A stretch of DNA of 64,000 bases from Gracilibacillus alcaliphilus. Lineage in GTDB: Bacteria; Bacillota; Bacilli; Bacillales; Amphibacillaceae. Position 1 is the stretch's first letter. Every line of letters begins with the position of its first letter. Of this stretch, positions 43,108 to 53,244 are shown piece by piece. The translations under genes were made by a program, and so were the position numbers. The stretch spans positions 1 to 64,000 of the forward strand of contig NZ_JAFBFA010000018.1 in NCBI RefSeq assembly GCF_016909015.1, given 5' to 3'. A model generated the notes under the pieces. That model was not told the origin of the DNA. It saw only the letters and a list, made by a program, of their open reading frames with translations, and made no database searches.

Positions 43108-45595
43108 ATGGAAGACGCTTGCCTTTTTGTTGAATATTCGTTGAGTCATCACTAATATTAATGGCGATTAATCCCTCATTTAAAATCCGACAGGCATTAA
43201 TAGCCTCCTCCGCATTATTGTAACGACTGGACGTCGCAATATGATAAGAAAACTCATAGAAACCTGCTAAATCCACATTAAAATTGGTTTCCCAAAAATT
43301 ATTCATAATCCAAGTGTAGACGGGTTCTTGATTCTTTTCATGATTTTCTGACTCTGACAATTCAATGACATGATGTTCTAGATTCCCCATACTAATTAAA
43401 GGAACATCTCGTAATGCAATAGCGACACCTTTTTGTTGTCCAACATATGCTAATCCATCTTGTAATAAATAGAATTCCTGATTTGTATAAGGAAGCTGAT
43501 CAATGCCCGGACGAACGATGCTTCCTGTTTTCTCCACATGCAATTGTTCGTCTTGTCCCGTTGTAAATGGAAGAGGTGCATATAAATTTTCAGGATCCCA
43601 ATAGCTTTCTTTATGAATTTTTAATTTCACGGAGATTTTTGGTAAGTCATTGTAAATTTTTAATTGAACAGAATAATGTTTGGTTCCTTCCAATACATAA
43701 AAAAGTTCAATTAAGGAATATACATCCCCTGTTTCGAGTATTTGTATGTCACTAAGTCTTGCTGCATATCTTTTAGTCGATATATTTTTTCTATTTCTTC
43801 CCATCACTTTTCTTTCTTCCGTTGGGCTTGTTTTTATTTCTGTTTGCTCGTAAATCCCCATAAAAGGAGCATATTTCAAATCGCTTCGAATCAGTTCCGT
43901 ATGATCGCTTTTGTCTATTATACTTTTAATTCCCACTGTTTCATCAAGCACAATTTTGTAATACGACGTTTCTAGATAATGCGGTGACACATGACATTTA
44001 CGCCTTTCTGAATCTACTGGCTGAATATCTTGAATGCCTTCTGCGCCAATATGTGCATGATTTTTAATCGTATAGTAAGTCGGATTTTCTTTTGGACGAA
44101 TCTCAACGTTTTTCTCTTCTTTCGATTCCAGCGTAATCAGAAATTCACAATTGTATCCATTGCTTGCCGTTGGAACGATTTGATGCGGAAGTACTTCCTT
44201 TGTTTCCGAATCTATTACTTCCAAGAATGTATTCAGTTCTTCGTCTTTTAACTGCATATCATCAAATTTCTCCCAATGGCCAATAAATACACTTGCTGTA
44301 TCTGTCACTTGCTCTGCATGTGGATTGATTACTTTAAACTTCTTGGGACGATCGGGAATAAGAGATACTTCTCCTTTTTCAGCTAAGATTACATCTAAAT
44401 TTTCAGAAATCGCTTCATCCGCTTTTGTCGCATAACCTGCTTTCCTTTGCTGTAAGCTATTCACCAGACCATCCCAAGGTTCAGAAACGGAAGTAGAATA
44501 GCCCCAAGTATGCTCTGCGTATCGCAAACTGTTGTCTACATATTGTTCTATTTTCTTAGTGTCACTTATCTTTTGTTGAGGGTCTAACTTTTGGCTCAAT
44601 CTATATTTTCTTTGAGCTTCTCGGAATTGTTTGACCCCAAGCGGAGTAGAACCTACACCATCTGCCCACCAATCATTCCAATCTCCTTTGTAAGTTGGAA
44701 TGTCCGCATTGCTTTCACGTAAAACATCAAAGAATTCTTTTAACGTTACCATTTCTAGCTCTATATTCGCTCGATGTTTCTCATTCCATGCATCAATAAA
44801 TTCTATGATCCTTGCATTTGGAGGGGCATTGTCACTAATCACTCCTGAAGCCATAATCGGAACAAAGTGGAATGGATAATCTTCTTCGATTAAATTTTCT
44901 ACATACCTATAGATTCTTTTCTCTGCGACTTGAAAAGGCTCAGATTGCATTTTCCAAGACAGCTCATCGCGTATGGTATAACTTGTACCGCCATTAGGAA
45001 CTAATCCCAACTCATTTCCTAGATGATAGTGTTCTCCTACCCAGACTAACACTTTATTCCCTTCTGGCGACTCCCAATAAAACGGAGTTTGCTTTTGATT
45101 AAGCGGGAACAGGCCATGGTGTGGGTGGATGCATGAAAACAAATTTTCTACTCCATTTTGATACAATGATTCTGCATATCCCCAGGCATAGCCATTAATA
45201 TCAGCTGTCATGCCACTAGTTGGTTTATATCCTAAAGACTCAGCCAGCTCTAAACCAGCTGCTAATTTTTTATTTAACACTTCTTGGTCAACGAGTTCTG
45301 TCATATTTAAATAATTACCAGATATATCAATTTCTCCACTTTGTATATATTTTCTAAAATCATTCTTGTATGCTTCATTGGCTGACTTCATAAAATTTTC
45401 AACTTGCCACGTATTCTCGCATGTCCATCGGAAGCCTTCCCATTCTGTGGCTTTCCCTTGATGAATAAGGTTTAGAATATCAATGGCTTGCTTAATAAAA
45501 TCAACATGGTACCGTTCTATCTTCTCCTGACGTTCTGTATAACCTATATCTGTATGGGAATGATGAACAACATAAATTTTCATCTTCTTTTGCAT
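43106..45595 (-). CDS. Alpha-mannosidase, GH38
   Basis: 829 residues, cytoplasmic. Zinc-site motif VHHSHTDIGYT (His12, Asp16) and nucleophile Asp132 in SGMTADINGYAWG are in place. Middle helical bundle (about 330-400) and C-terminal beta domains follow. Retaining zinc enzyme that removes alpha-mannose from imported mannosides. First enzyme after the importer genes (22 bases from the permease stop); its stop codon touches the repeat element, which may act as its 3' end. Confidence 0.9.
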   Translation of the reverse strand: MQKKMKIYVVHHSHTDIGYTERQEKIERYHVDFIKQAIDILNLIHQGKATEWEGFRWTCENTWQVENFMKSANEAYKNDFRKYIQSGEIDISGNYLNMTELVDQEVLNKKLAAGLELAESLGYKPTSGMTADINGYAWGYAESLYQNGVENLFSCIHPHHGLFPLNQKQTPFYWESPEGNKVLVWVGEHYHLGNELGLVPNGGTSYTIRDELSWKMQSEPFQVAEKRIYRYVENLIEEDYPFHFVPIMASGVISDNAPPNARIIEFIDAWNEKHRANIELEMVTLKEFFDVLRESNADIPTYKGDWNDWWADGVGSTPLGVKQFREAQRKYRLSQKLDPQQKISDTKKIEQYVDNSLRYAEHTWGYSTSVSEPWDGLVNSLQQRKAGYATKADEAISENLDVILAEKGEVSLIPDRPKKFKVINPHAEQVTDTASVFIGHWEKFDDMQLKDEELNTFLEVIDSETKEVLPHQIVPTASNGYNCEFLITLESKEEKNVEIRPKENPTYYTIKNHAHIGAEGIQDIQPVDSERRKCHVSPHYLETSYYKIVLDETVGIKSIIDKSDHTELIRSDLKYAPFMGIYEQTEIKTSPTEERKVMGRNRKNISTKRYAARLSDIQILETGDVYSLIELFYVLEGTKHYSVQLKIYNDLPKISVKLKIHKESYWDPENLYAPLPFTTGQDEQLHVEKTGSIVRPGIDQLPYTNQEFYLLQDGLAYVGQQKGVAIALRDVPLISMGNLEHHVIELSESENHEKNQEPVYTWIMNNFWETNFNVDLAGFYEFSYHIATSSRYNNAEEAINACRILNEGLIAINISDDSTNIQQKGKRLP

Positions 45596-45617
45596 AATTA
45601 TCCCTGTCCTTTCTTAT

Positions 45618-46451
45618 TTATTTAGATGTAGTTGGAAAACCATAATTGAAACTTTTATTTAAAACTAAAAATATAAAGAAGGTTGGTATGGACGCAAGAA
45701 TAGCCGCTAATAAAGCAGAAGGGACATCATTTGTTCCTGATGCTCCACTTAGTAAAGACAAGGAACTCATAATTGGTCTTGCTTCTGCTGACTTAGAAAG
45801 AGTTAAACCAAAAAGAAGGTCGTTCCATACCCATGTAAATTGAAATAAGAAACAAGCAGCTATGGGTGCCTTTGCCATTTTCATAAAGATACTTACGTAA
45901 ATTTTAAAATCAGAAGCACCATCCATTTTTGCAGACTCCACTAATTCTTTAGGAATGGAATAAAAATAGTTTCTTAATACGAATAAACAAAAAGGAATAC
46001 ACAGCGCTGTGTAAACTGCTAAAAGTCCGATTTTGCTATCATATAAATCAACATTCGAATACATTCGAAAGATAGGAATGATATACATTTGAAATGGAAA
46101 AATTGTTCCGCTATAAATCAACATGAACCAAAACATCTTTCCTTTTATATTTAATGCTGAAATGGCGTATGCTGCTAAGGAAGCAAATAAGATGGCTAAT
46201 GTCGTTGCGATCGCACCGTATAACAAACTATTCATAAATCCCATCATAAAGTCGATACGGTCATTGATATATTCATAATTTTCTAAAATAGAAACACCTT
46301 TTGGAAAGTCCCAAAACTCTCCCAAATTATATTCTTTTCTTGTTTTCACACTGTTTATCACTACATATATAAATGGGAGAAACCATAAAAAAGCAAAAAG
46401 CGAGAGTAATATGGTAATCGTTTTTCTACTGTTCTCCGTATAGGATTTCAT
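45618..46451 (-). CDS. Carbohydrate ABC permease, MalG type
   Basis: 277 residues, six helices, EAA loop ESAKMDGASDFKIYVSIFMK. Good GGGGAGGAG ribosome binding site. Follows its MalF-type partner by 10 bases. Presumed mannoside importer. Confidence 0.95.
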   Translation of the reverse strand: MKSYTENSRKTITILLSLFAFLWFLPFIYVVINSVKTRKEYNLGEFWDFPKGVSILENYEYINDRIDFMMGFMNSLLYGAIATTLAILFASLAAYAISALNIKGKMFWFMLIYSGTIFPFQMYIIPIFRMYSNVDLYDSKIGLLAVYTALCIPFCLFVLRNYFYSIPKELVESAKMDGASDFKIYVSIFMKMAKAPIAACFLFQFTWVWNDLLFGLTLSKSAEARPIMSSLSLLSGASGTNDVPSALLAAILASIPTFFIFLVLNKSFNYGFPTTSK

Positions 46452-46461
46452 AAATGTATCC

Positions 46462-47364
46462 TCACTCCTCCCCTTTAAAAGTATCGCGCAATAAAAACCA
46501 TGAAATGATTAAAACAGTGACAGATAACAGCATTGCAATTGCCGAACCATAGCCTAGCTGATTATGCACAAATGCTTCTTTATACATGGTTACTGCCAAA
46601 GTTTCCGAAGTTCTGAAGGGACCTCCATTTGTCATCACCCAAATGGTATCAAAAGACTTAAAGCTATTAACCAAAGACATAAGTAAGACGATAAGCATAA
46701 TTGGTTTTAATAAAGGTAGAACCACTCTCGTATATAATCTAATTCCTTTCGCACCTTCCATGATTGCCGCTTCAATCGGTTCTTTTGGAATCTGATTCAA
46801 TCCAACGATAAACAAGATTAAGTTCAACCCTATTCCCTGCCATCCACTAGAAACGACCATAATCAATGTGTTTACATACGGCACGGTGAGCCAATCTTTA
46901 GCTAAACTTTCAAAACCCATAACTTCTAGTAAATGCGGTATACCATACGTGCTTAGCATGGTGGTTAAAATAATACCAGCAATGGTTTGGGACAGAGCAT
47001 TTGGTAAATAAAATACAGTTTTGAAAAATGATTGTGTTTTTACATGTGTGATAGCAATCGCAAAAATTAAAGCAATGGTGACTGGGATGAGCAATGTACC
47101 AACAACCCAAATTAATGTATTCAGAGATGATAATAAAAAATTGGGATCTTGAAACATGGTAATGTAATTTTGAAATCCGATGAACTTCATCTCATTTAGT
47201 CCATCCCACTCTGTAAAGCTCACAATTAAAGAGAAGAAATCAGAATATATACAGAAAATAACGACCAATATCACAGAAGGAACTAAATATAGATATGGTG
47301 TTATTTTTTCTATTTTACTTTTCGTAGAAAGTTTGGATGAAGGTTTCGATTTTACAATTTCCAT
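46462..47364 (-). CDS. Carbohydrate ABC permease, MalF type
   Basis: 300 residues, six helices, EAA loop EAAIMEGAKGIRLYTRVVLP (Glu in place of the usual Asp). GGGAGG precedes the ATG. The 490-base gap to the binding-protein gene upstream is partly filled by a repeat element, so the operon may be split into two transcripts or processed there. Confidence 0.95.
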   Translation of the reverse strand: MEIVKSKPSSKLSTKSKIEKITPYLYLVPSVILVVIFCIYSDFFSLIVSFTEWDGLNEMKFIGFQNYITMFQDPNFLLSSLNTLIWVVGTLLIPVTIALIFAIAITHVKTQSFFKTVFYLPNALSQTIAGIILTTMLSTYGIPHLLEVMGFESLAKDWLTVPYVNTLIMVVSSGWQGIGLNLILFIVGLNQIPKEPIEAAIMEGAKGIRLYTRVVLPLLKPIMLIVLLMSLVNSFKSFDTIWVMTNGGPFRTSETLAVTMYKEAFVHNQLGYGSAIAMLLSVTVLIISWFLLRDTFKGEE

Positions 47365-47535
47365 TTTTATGCCTCCCTCGTATTAAACAAGGTTTTGTCA
47401 AAAGTTCTTTATATACAGAATCCATAGAGATTTACCAAGTATTCAACCAGTCACCTATAACGGCTGGATATACAAGGTCACGGGAGTTCTTTGGAAAACA
47501 TAGAACCCAACGAAAAACCGCACGAAACAATGGTT

Positions 47536-47697
47536 TATAATGTGCGTTCAAAAAGTCTGATAAAAAGGACCATCATCGGTTAAGTTCGCAACATCGTGTT
47601 GCAACACCGATACTAGCACATCGTGTGCGTCGAAAGTTCAAGCCAACGCAGAAATTCGATGCGTCATTTTCGCCTGGCTTTTTGAACAATTTCTTAT
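47536..47697. repeat. Inverted-repeat-bounded intergenic element, short copy
   Basis: GTTCAAAAAGT (47546-47556) and CTTTTTGAAC (47678-47687) bound about 160 bases nearly identical to the ends of the element at 42807-43107. It contains the GCAACATCGTGTTGC hairpin nested within ATCGGT/ACCGAT. It lies between the binding-protein and permease genes of the mannoside operon. Otherwise 47365-47854 shows nothing. Confidence 0.75.
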
Positions 47698-47854
47698 TGC
47701 AAAGATTTAGAGTTATTGAACTCGGTTACATTTTTCTGCTGACATCTTACATATAAACCATTGTTGTGCTAGTCCAGTGCGATAACGTTTTTTATGCCTT
47801 CAACATTCACAAACCTTGTTTGACATAACCTTAAATGAATTTCATCAGTCAGAC

Positions 47855-49108
47855 TTAAAATTCCTCTTCATCTGCTACTTTCTGAATATTTGCTAATGCA
47901 TTTCGAAGACTCTTTTCACTTGGATTGTAGAAAAATTCCCATAAATTTTCTGTTGCGGTATCTACAATATTCGAGGGTGTTGCTTCGTAATAACGTAATT
48001 TCAAAATATAATCATCACTATTCGCCACTTCATTAATTTCATCACTAATTTCATTTCCAGTTTTAACACCTTCTACAAAAGCAGCTTTGGATTCTTTTGC
48101 ATATATTTCAAAACTGTCTTTTGTCTCTATTTCTCTCAATACTTTTTTTGCGTCCTCTTTTTGAGAACTTGCTTCTGAAACAACAAGAGGAGACGCTTCA
48201 TAAAAAATAACTGGTTTAGTGGAATCATCCATGGAAGGAATGACAAACATGCCGTAATCTTCGTTTGCTTCCATGCCATAATCATCTTCTAATCCTTTAA
48301 TAAAAATCGGTGGTTCATACGCCATTGCAGCATCGCCTTTGGCAAACTGTCTAGTCTGGTTTTCAGCTTTTACCGGTTCACCAAAGTATCCTGCTTCAAT
48401 CATTGATTGCCAAACGCTTAATGCCTCTACAACCTGATCGTCCTCATAGGACACGTTGCCTTCTACTAAATCTGTATACAGATCCGGATCATAAGCACCA
48501 AGGAATAATTGCAGCCAAACAAAGCTAGCCCAGCCATCATTTTTAACTGCCAATGGAATAACGCCTTCATTTTTTAACGTTTCTGCAATCTCTAAGAAAT
48601 CATCAAATGTTTCTGGCGGAGACAGATTATACTCATCAAAAACATTCTTATTATAGAAAACAACATTATATAAAACAGATAATGGTGCTCCATATACTTT
48701 TCCATCTACTGTAAAAGCCTCGGCTAATTCTGGATTAATTCCTGCATCCACATAGTAATCTTCCCATTCGTCTGTTAAATCGGCAATTTCACCAGTGGCT
48801 GCTAAATTATTCAAGCGATAACCACTCCACCATTTAAAAATTCCCGGTGAATCTGCTTTCCCTAAAGATTGTGAAACAGCCGTTTGATAAGCTTGACCAT
48901 CTGAATAACCGGTAAATTTTATTGATAAATCAATTTTTTCTTCCATTTCTTCGGATATTTGCTCTACAATTGGTCCATCATCAGCTAAGTCTGAGTAATA
49001 ATCGACAGCATTTGTACTGCTCCCACTACCCCCGCTACTTCCTCCACATGCGACGAAAAGAAGGCTTATACTAATCACTAAAAATAACAAAAATAGATTT
49101 TTCTTCAT
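47855..49108 (-). CDS. Sugar-binding lipoprotein of the mannoside importer
   Basis: 417 residues from ATG 49108 (AAAGGGG upstream; an earlier in-frame Met at 49144 lacks one). Lipobox LLFVACGG (Cys21), Ser/Gly linker, family-1 binding fold with YNVVFYNKNVFDEYNLSPPETFDDF. Serves the permeases at 45618/46462. Follows the ROK gene by 83 bases. Confidence 0.93.
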   Translation of the reverse strand: MKKNLFLLFLVISISLLFVACGGSSGGSGSSTNAVDYYSDLADDGPIVEQISEEMEEKIDLSIKFTGYSDGQAYQTAVSQSLGKADSPGIFKWWSGYRLNNLAATGEIADLTDEWEDYYVDAGINPELAEAFTVDGKVYGAPLSVLYNVVFYNKNVFDEYNLSPPETFDDFLEIAETLKNEGVIPLAVKNDGWASFVWLQLFLGAYDPDLYTDLVEGNVSYEDDQVVEALSVWQSMIEAGYFGEPVKAENQTRQFAKGDAAMAYEPPIFIKGLEDDYGMEANEDYGMFVIPSMDDSTKPVIFYEASPLVVSEASSQKEDAKKVLREIETKDSFEIYAKESKAAFVEGVKTGNEISDEINEVANSDDYILKLRYYEATPSNIVDTATENLWEFFYNPSEKSLRNALANIQKVADEEEF

Positions 49109-49191
49109 CTTAGCAAACCCCTTTCTTATTCCATTAACCTTCATGGTTAGTATGGATTAAACACCTACTTATTTTTTATAAAGAACGCAAT

Positions 49192-50109
49192 CTAATATCT
49201 TTTGTAATATTCAAATAATCCTTTAAACGTACACCGTTCTGTTTGTCTACTCCACATGATTGGCGGCGTGTTATCTTCTAAATTTTCTACTAAACTATTT
49301 TCGTAATATTTAACTATTTTCGCTATCTCACCACCAATAACAATGACCTCTGCTTTAAATTCTTTATTTATCATGGTGAGTACTTCACTGAAATAGCAAC
49401 CAAACCTGTTAAATAACTCAATTGCTCTCTTATCTCCTGACTGATATTTTTCTATAATCTCATCTATGTTTTCAGGTAGTTCGGTTTCTCTGGCAATTCT
49501 CATGATTCCTCTATGAGAAATATAATCATCGATAATCGAGTCATAAAATGTTAGATTATAAATCCAACCGTTAGGAGGCACATCATATCGATCTGTAATA
49601 ATTCTGCCATCCTCTAAAAAAGCTGAGCCTATACCATTTCCTACCGTTAAGAAAAGACCTCGGTTGACTTTGCTGTCCAACCCCTGATTTTTCCATTCCC
49701 CTATGGCAAACATGCTTACATTATTTTGGAAAAAGAAAATCGCATCTTGGGAAATTCGATTGAATACTCTCTTTTTCATTAAGCGCTTCCAAATTTCCAT
49801 TTGAATATTAAGTCCATAGATAGAATTGAATTTATCAACGTCTTTCACATAACAAATGCCATTTTCGTAATCAAAAGGGCCGGGAAAAGCAAACCCTATT
49901 CCTTTAATAAAATAATTTTCATCTAAGATTCTATTAATTTGATTACAGATTATATTGGTTAGATTTTCTAAAATCACATCGGCACTCTTTCGGCTCTTAG
50001 CTGGATAATAAGAAAAAGAAGAATCTATAAACTCACCTTGATGATCGAAAGCACCTCCCTTTATAAATTGTCCACCTACGTCAAATGCTAAAAAATAATT
50101 ATTCATCAT
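49192..50109 (-). CDS. ROK-family protein (sugar kinase-like), atypical
   Basis: About 305 residues from ATG 50109 (AAGGTGG 5 bases upstream). N-terminal FLAFDVGGQFIKGGAFD replaces the usual GGT phosphate loop Thr by Gln. FPGPFDY, VGNGIGSAFLEDG and VIVIGGEIAK are present. No N-terminal HTH and no CxCGxxGCxE zinc motif. Similar across its length to the ROK at 51349. It may phosphorylate mannose or a mannoside, or be a sensor if the Gln abolishes catalysis (inference). Confidence 0.88.
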   Translation of the reverse strand: MMNNYFLAFDVGGQFIKGGAFDHQGEFIDSSFSYYPAKSRKSADVILENLTNIICNQINRILDENYFIKGIGFAFPGPFDYENGICYVKDVDKFNSIYGLNIQMEIWKRLMKKRVFNRISQDAIFFFQNNVSMFAIGEWKNQGLDSKVNRGLFLTVGNGIGSAFLEDGRIITDRYDVPPNGWIYNLTFYDSIIDDYISHRGIMRIARETELPENIDEIIEKYQSGDKRAIELFNRFGCYFSEVLTMINKEFKAEVIVIGGEIAKIVKYYENSLVENLEDNTPPIMWSRQTERCTFKGLFEYYKRY

Positions 50110-50163
50110 GTCATCCACCTTACTAAAAATATATAGTATTGATTAAAGTTTGTATTTGTAATT

Positions 50164-50173
50164 TGAGGCCTCA
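50164..50173. promoter_or_regulatory. TGAGGCCTCA palindrome in a divergent promoter region
   Basis: 10-bp perfect palindrome between the divergent ROK and AraC genes, a plausible but weakly supported operator. Confidence 0.25.
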
Positions 50174-50388
50174 TATTTATAAAAATCGGACACATTACCC
50201 AAAAGTGAATTGAATATTTTTTGAAAGATAGTATATTATCATTAATTAGAAAGTTGCTATCCTATCATCTGTGAGGTTTTTATGTTTTGAAATGGCATAT
50301 TATTCGCAAAAGCTACTCATGCTAAATATCATTTTGTCACTATAATTCTATGTATCCACTGGAAGACTAATAAAAACCAAAAGGATGA

Positions 50389-51300
50389 ATGTTAATTATG
50401 AACATTCTTATTGAGAACGCAACCATAAATCAAGGAAATCACTATCTAAATCAACATATCCATTATGTAACAAGTGAAAAAATGAATATATACCTTCATC
50501 ATTGGGGGGGCGGGGCTTTTTTACAACATGATTTCCTTAGTAATCACTATGAAGTGTACTATATTTTAAACGGCGAAGGAACTTTTATTTTCAACAAACA
50601 AGAATACCCTATCATCGCCGGAGATTTATTTCTTTTAAAACCGAATGCAGCGTGTCAACTAAAAGATAAATCGGATTTGACCATGTTATTTTTTACTTTT
50701 GAACCTTATTCGTTAATAGAGACAAAAGAATTAATGGAGTTTTTCGATCGAATAGAAGATATAGAGCATTTCGAGTATTTTTTATTAAACAATCAATTTA
50801 ATACGGGGGTGTTATGGCAAGAAATGCTGATTCAAAGTAATCAGCAAAGCCTATTTACTCCAGAAATTGTCAAACCTTTGGCATGTACTCTCATTACGAT
50901 TATTATTCAAAATTTCTATCAACAAATCATGGGGTTCGAAAGTATTGACCTAAAAGATTCTAAAGTTCTCGAACCTAATGCGATTATTTATAATGCCAAA
51001 TTATTTATCAATGATAATCTAGATAAACATTTAAAGTTAAGTGACGTAGCAGACCACCTTCACGTTTCTCACCGTCATCTTTCCAGACTATTTACGCAAC
51101 ATATCGATGTCACATTTACACAATATGTACGTTCAGAAAAAATAAATAAAGCTGCTATATTACTTGCTACAACTGATCTACCTATTAAAATAGTGGCTCA
51201 AAAAGTGGGATTTGATACGGTTCATTATTTTTCAAGTGTCTTTAAAAAAGTAATGGATATCCCTCCAGGAGAATTTAGAACAAGATTGCAATCAGATTAA
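50389..51300 (+). CDS. AraC-family regulator with cupin sensor
   Basis: 303 residues. N-terminal cupin (about 25-110; HYEVYYILNGEGTFIFNKQEYPIIAGDLFLLKP) should bind the sugar; C-terminal double helix-turn-helix (about 205-300; LKLSDVADHLHVSHRHLSRL, KIVAQKVGFDTVHYFSSVFKK). Divergent from the mannoside operon and followed by a second ROK gene, hence its probable local regulator. Start 50389 (or 50398) with AAAGGA nearby. Confidence 0.93.
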   Translation: MLIMNILIENATINQGNHYLNQHIHYVTSEKMNIYLHHWGGGAFLQHDFLSNHYEVYYILNGEGTFIFNKQEYPIIAGDLFLLKPNAACQLKDKSDLTMLFFTFEPYSLIETKELMEFFDRIEDIEHFEYFLLNNQFNTGVLWQEMLIQSNQQSLFTPEIVKPLACTLITIIIQNFYQQIMGFESIDLKDSKVLEPNAIIYNAKLFINDNLDKHLKLSDVADHLHVSHRHLSRLFTQHIDVTFTQYVRSEKINKAAILLATTDLPIKIVAQKVGFDTVHYFSSVFKKVMDIPPGEFRTRLQSD

Positions 51301-51348
51301 AAAATACTTTCTAACAATGAAAAAAATCAGTGGAGAGGTGAATAAATT

Positions 51349-52275
51349 ATGTCAAATCGTTTAATGCTTGCCTTGGATGTAGGTGGTACTTTTACGAAGG
51401 GGTGTGTCATTGACAATCATCAGATTCTTACTTCAACTATAAAGAAGTACAACACATATTCATATCTAGATGCGGATGCCATCCTTAACAATTTTAAACT
51501 AATCATCGAAAACTTTGTTTATCAATATCTAAGAGATCACAACAAAAAAAATATTAACCAATTAAATATTGGATTTACCTTTCCTGGACCTTTTGATTAT
51601 CAAAATGGGATTAGTTACGTTAAAGGGGTAGGAAAGTTTGAGACATTATACGAAATGAATATTCGCGAAGAAATACGCAGGAGGTTACTCGCTGCACAGC
51701 TTCCAGTAAATGATCAGATTAACATTCGTTTTGAGAATGACTGTCGTCTATTTGGAATTGGTGTAAATGAAGAATTGCCAGCGGAGAAACTAATCTGTTT
51801 AACCATTGGAACAGGATTAGGATCAACCTTTTTAGATCAAGGGAACATTTTAAAAAACAGAAAAGACATTCCGCCAGAAGGTTATTTATATCAAGTTCCA
51901 TATAAAACATCCATCGTAGACGATTATTTTTCGATAAGGGGAATTCTCAAATTAGCTTCGTCTAAAGGAATTGATATTCATCGCTACAATACGGTGAAAG
52001 ATATCTCACTTCTTGCAAAAGAAAAGAACGATTCAGCCCTGAAAACTTTTGAGATTTTTGGAAATAATTTAGCTGAAATGTTAGAGCCCTATATTCAATC
52101 TTTTCAGCCAAATAAAGTTGTCATAGGCGGCCAAATTGCAAAAAGTTTTGACCTGTTTGGAAATCCCTTGCAACAAGTTGCCCAGCAAAATAAGGCGGAA
52201 GCAGTAGCCTTGAAAAACGCACTTTATTACACTTTCAAAGGGATTGATGTGATGTTAAATAATGAGGATGCTTAA
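51349..52275 (+). CDS. ROK-family sugar kinase-like protein
   Basis: 308 residues. LALDVGGTFTKGCVID keeps the GGT phosphate loop; FTFPGPFDYQNG, FENDCRLFGIG, LTIGTGLGSTFLDQG and VVIGGQIAK follow. Like its paralogue at 49192 it lacks the CxCGxxGCxE zinc motif and any HTH. AGAGGTG precedes the ATG. Likely kinase for a sugar from the mannoside pathway. Confidence 0.92.
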   Translation: MSNRLMLALDVGGTFTKGCVIDNHQILTSTIKKYNTYSYLDADAILNNFKLIIENFVYQYLRDHNKKNINQLNIGFTFPGPFDYQNGISYVKGVGKFETLYEMNIREEIRRRLLAAQLPVNDQINIRFENDCRLFGIGVNEELPAEKLICLTIGTGLGSTFLDQGNILKNRKDIPPEGYLYQVPYKTSIVDDYFSIRGILKLASSKGIDIHRYNTVKDISLLAKEKNDSALKTFEIFGNNLAEMLEPYIQSFQPNKVVIGGQIAKSFDLFGNPLQQVAQQNKAEAVALKNALYYTFKGIDVMLNNEDA

Positions 52276-52393
52276 TTAATATTTTATATTGTTTCGTGCA
52301 ACAGTCTCATGGGATTACTAGATGATCAACGATTGATTTTAAATTTGATGTTTTTTGAACAAAATTTGGTTTATTTAATGTGATTAAGAACAT

Positions 52394-52409
52394 TGTTTCA
52401 CGTGTAACT
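52394..52409. promoter_or_regulatory. parS-like 16-mer, copy 2
   Basis: TGTTTCACGTGTAACT, identical to 40192-40207 and two bases from the ParB consensus. Apart from this and the terminator below, 52276-52790 shows nothing recognisable. Confidence 0.45.
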
Positions 52410-52710
52410 TTTATACTCCATTACAATTTTATAATTTAATTTTCTGTTTTTTAATGAGATTAGTTGGAAATAATTTGTTAAGTTGTAGACTGATAAACTC
52501 CTATCGGAATAAAATATTTATAGAGAACTTATTTCTCACCGTACTGAAAACGGAGAAATTCAAAATACAGACACACACGTTTATGGCTTTATAAAGTATT
52601 CACACAAAAAATTTACCTCATAATATAAGATAAGTTACAATATTAAATCATAGAGTTGCAGAATTTTAGCAAACATACCCTCCATTACACTTGATTAACT
52701 GTTGCTCTAT

Positions 52711-52768
52711 AAAAAAAGAAGGAGCTATCGAAGTGCATAATATGCATTAATGATAGCTCTTTTTTTTT
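52711..52768. terminator. Intrinsic terminator, bidirectional
   Basis: GAGCTATC (52722-52729) pairs with GATAGCTC (52752-52759), flanked by an A-run and nine T. Lies between the ROK gene and the frameshifted HTH gene. Confidence 0.75.
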
Positions 52769-52790
52769 AGGTATATTATATTATTACCTA

Positions 52791-53061
52791 TTAATCATCT
52801 TTCGTTATCGATTTATTATATTTTTTCAAATCTGTTTCCAGCAATTTTTTATAAGCTTCTAAGTCGTTTTTTAGAAATAATTGAGCTTTCCCCTTACCTT
52901 CTCCGACTGATTTTATACACTTGAATTTCCCTTTGCTTAACGCTCTGGAAAAACTCTGTTGTTTTTATATCCAGATAGGCTATTGCTTCTTTCGTAGTCA
53001 ATATATTGTCTATAACATAGGATATGAAAGCTTCCTCATTTTCAAAGTTGTAATTTCCCAT
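52791..53061 (-). pseudogene. Small helix-turn-helix (excisionase/MerR-like) protein, frameshifted
   Basis: A strong GGGAGGGGAG site precedes ATG 53061 and MGNYNFENEEAFISYVIDN, then LTTKEAIAYLDIKTTEFFQ, the first helix-turn-helix half. At about 52955 the frame shifts; the second frame continues ALSKGKFKCIKSVGEGKGKA and FLKNDLEAYKKLLETDLKK to a stop at 52791. Joined, it gives about 90 residues. One indel breaks it, so it is either a recent pseudogene or a sequencing error. Confidence 0.65.
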
Positions 53062-53244
53062 ATTATCTCCCCTCCCTACTACATACTTTTTCTATCTATC
53101 TGCGTTATATGATTTTGAATCAATTTCTTGTAATTCTTATCTAAAGCATCCCTTTCCTTTCCAATCAAACTTTATTTTTTCGCAAGTAACTTTATGTTAT
53201 AATCATTTTCATAATTACATCAGTATAAATAAGGACGGATTAAC

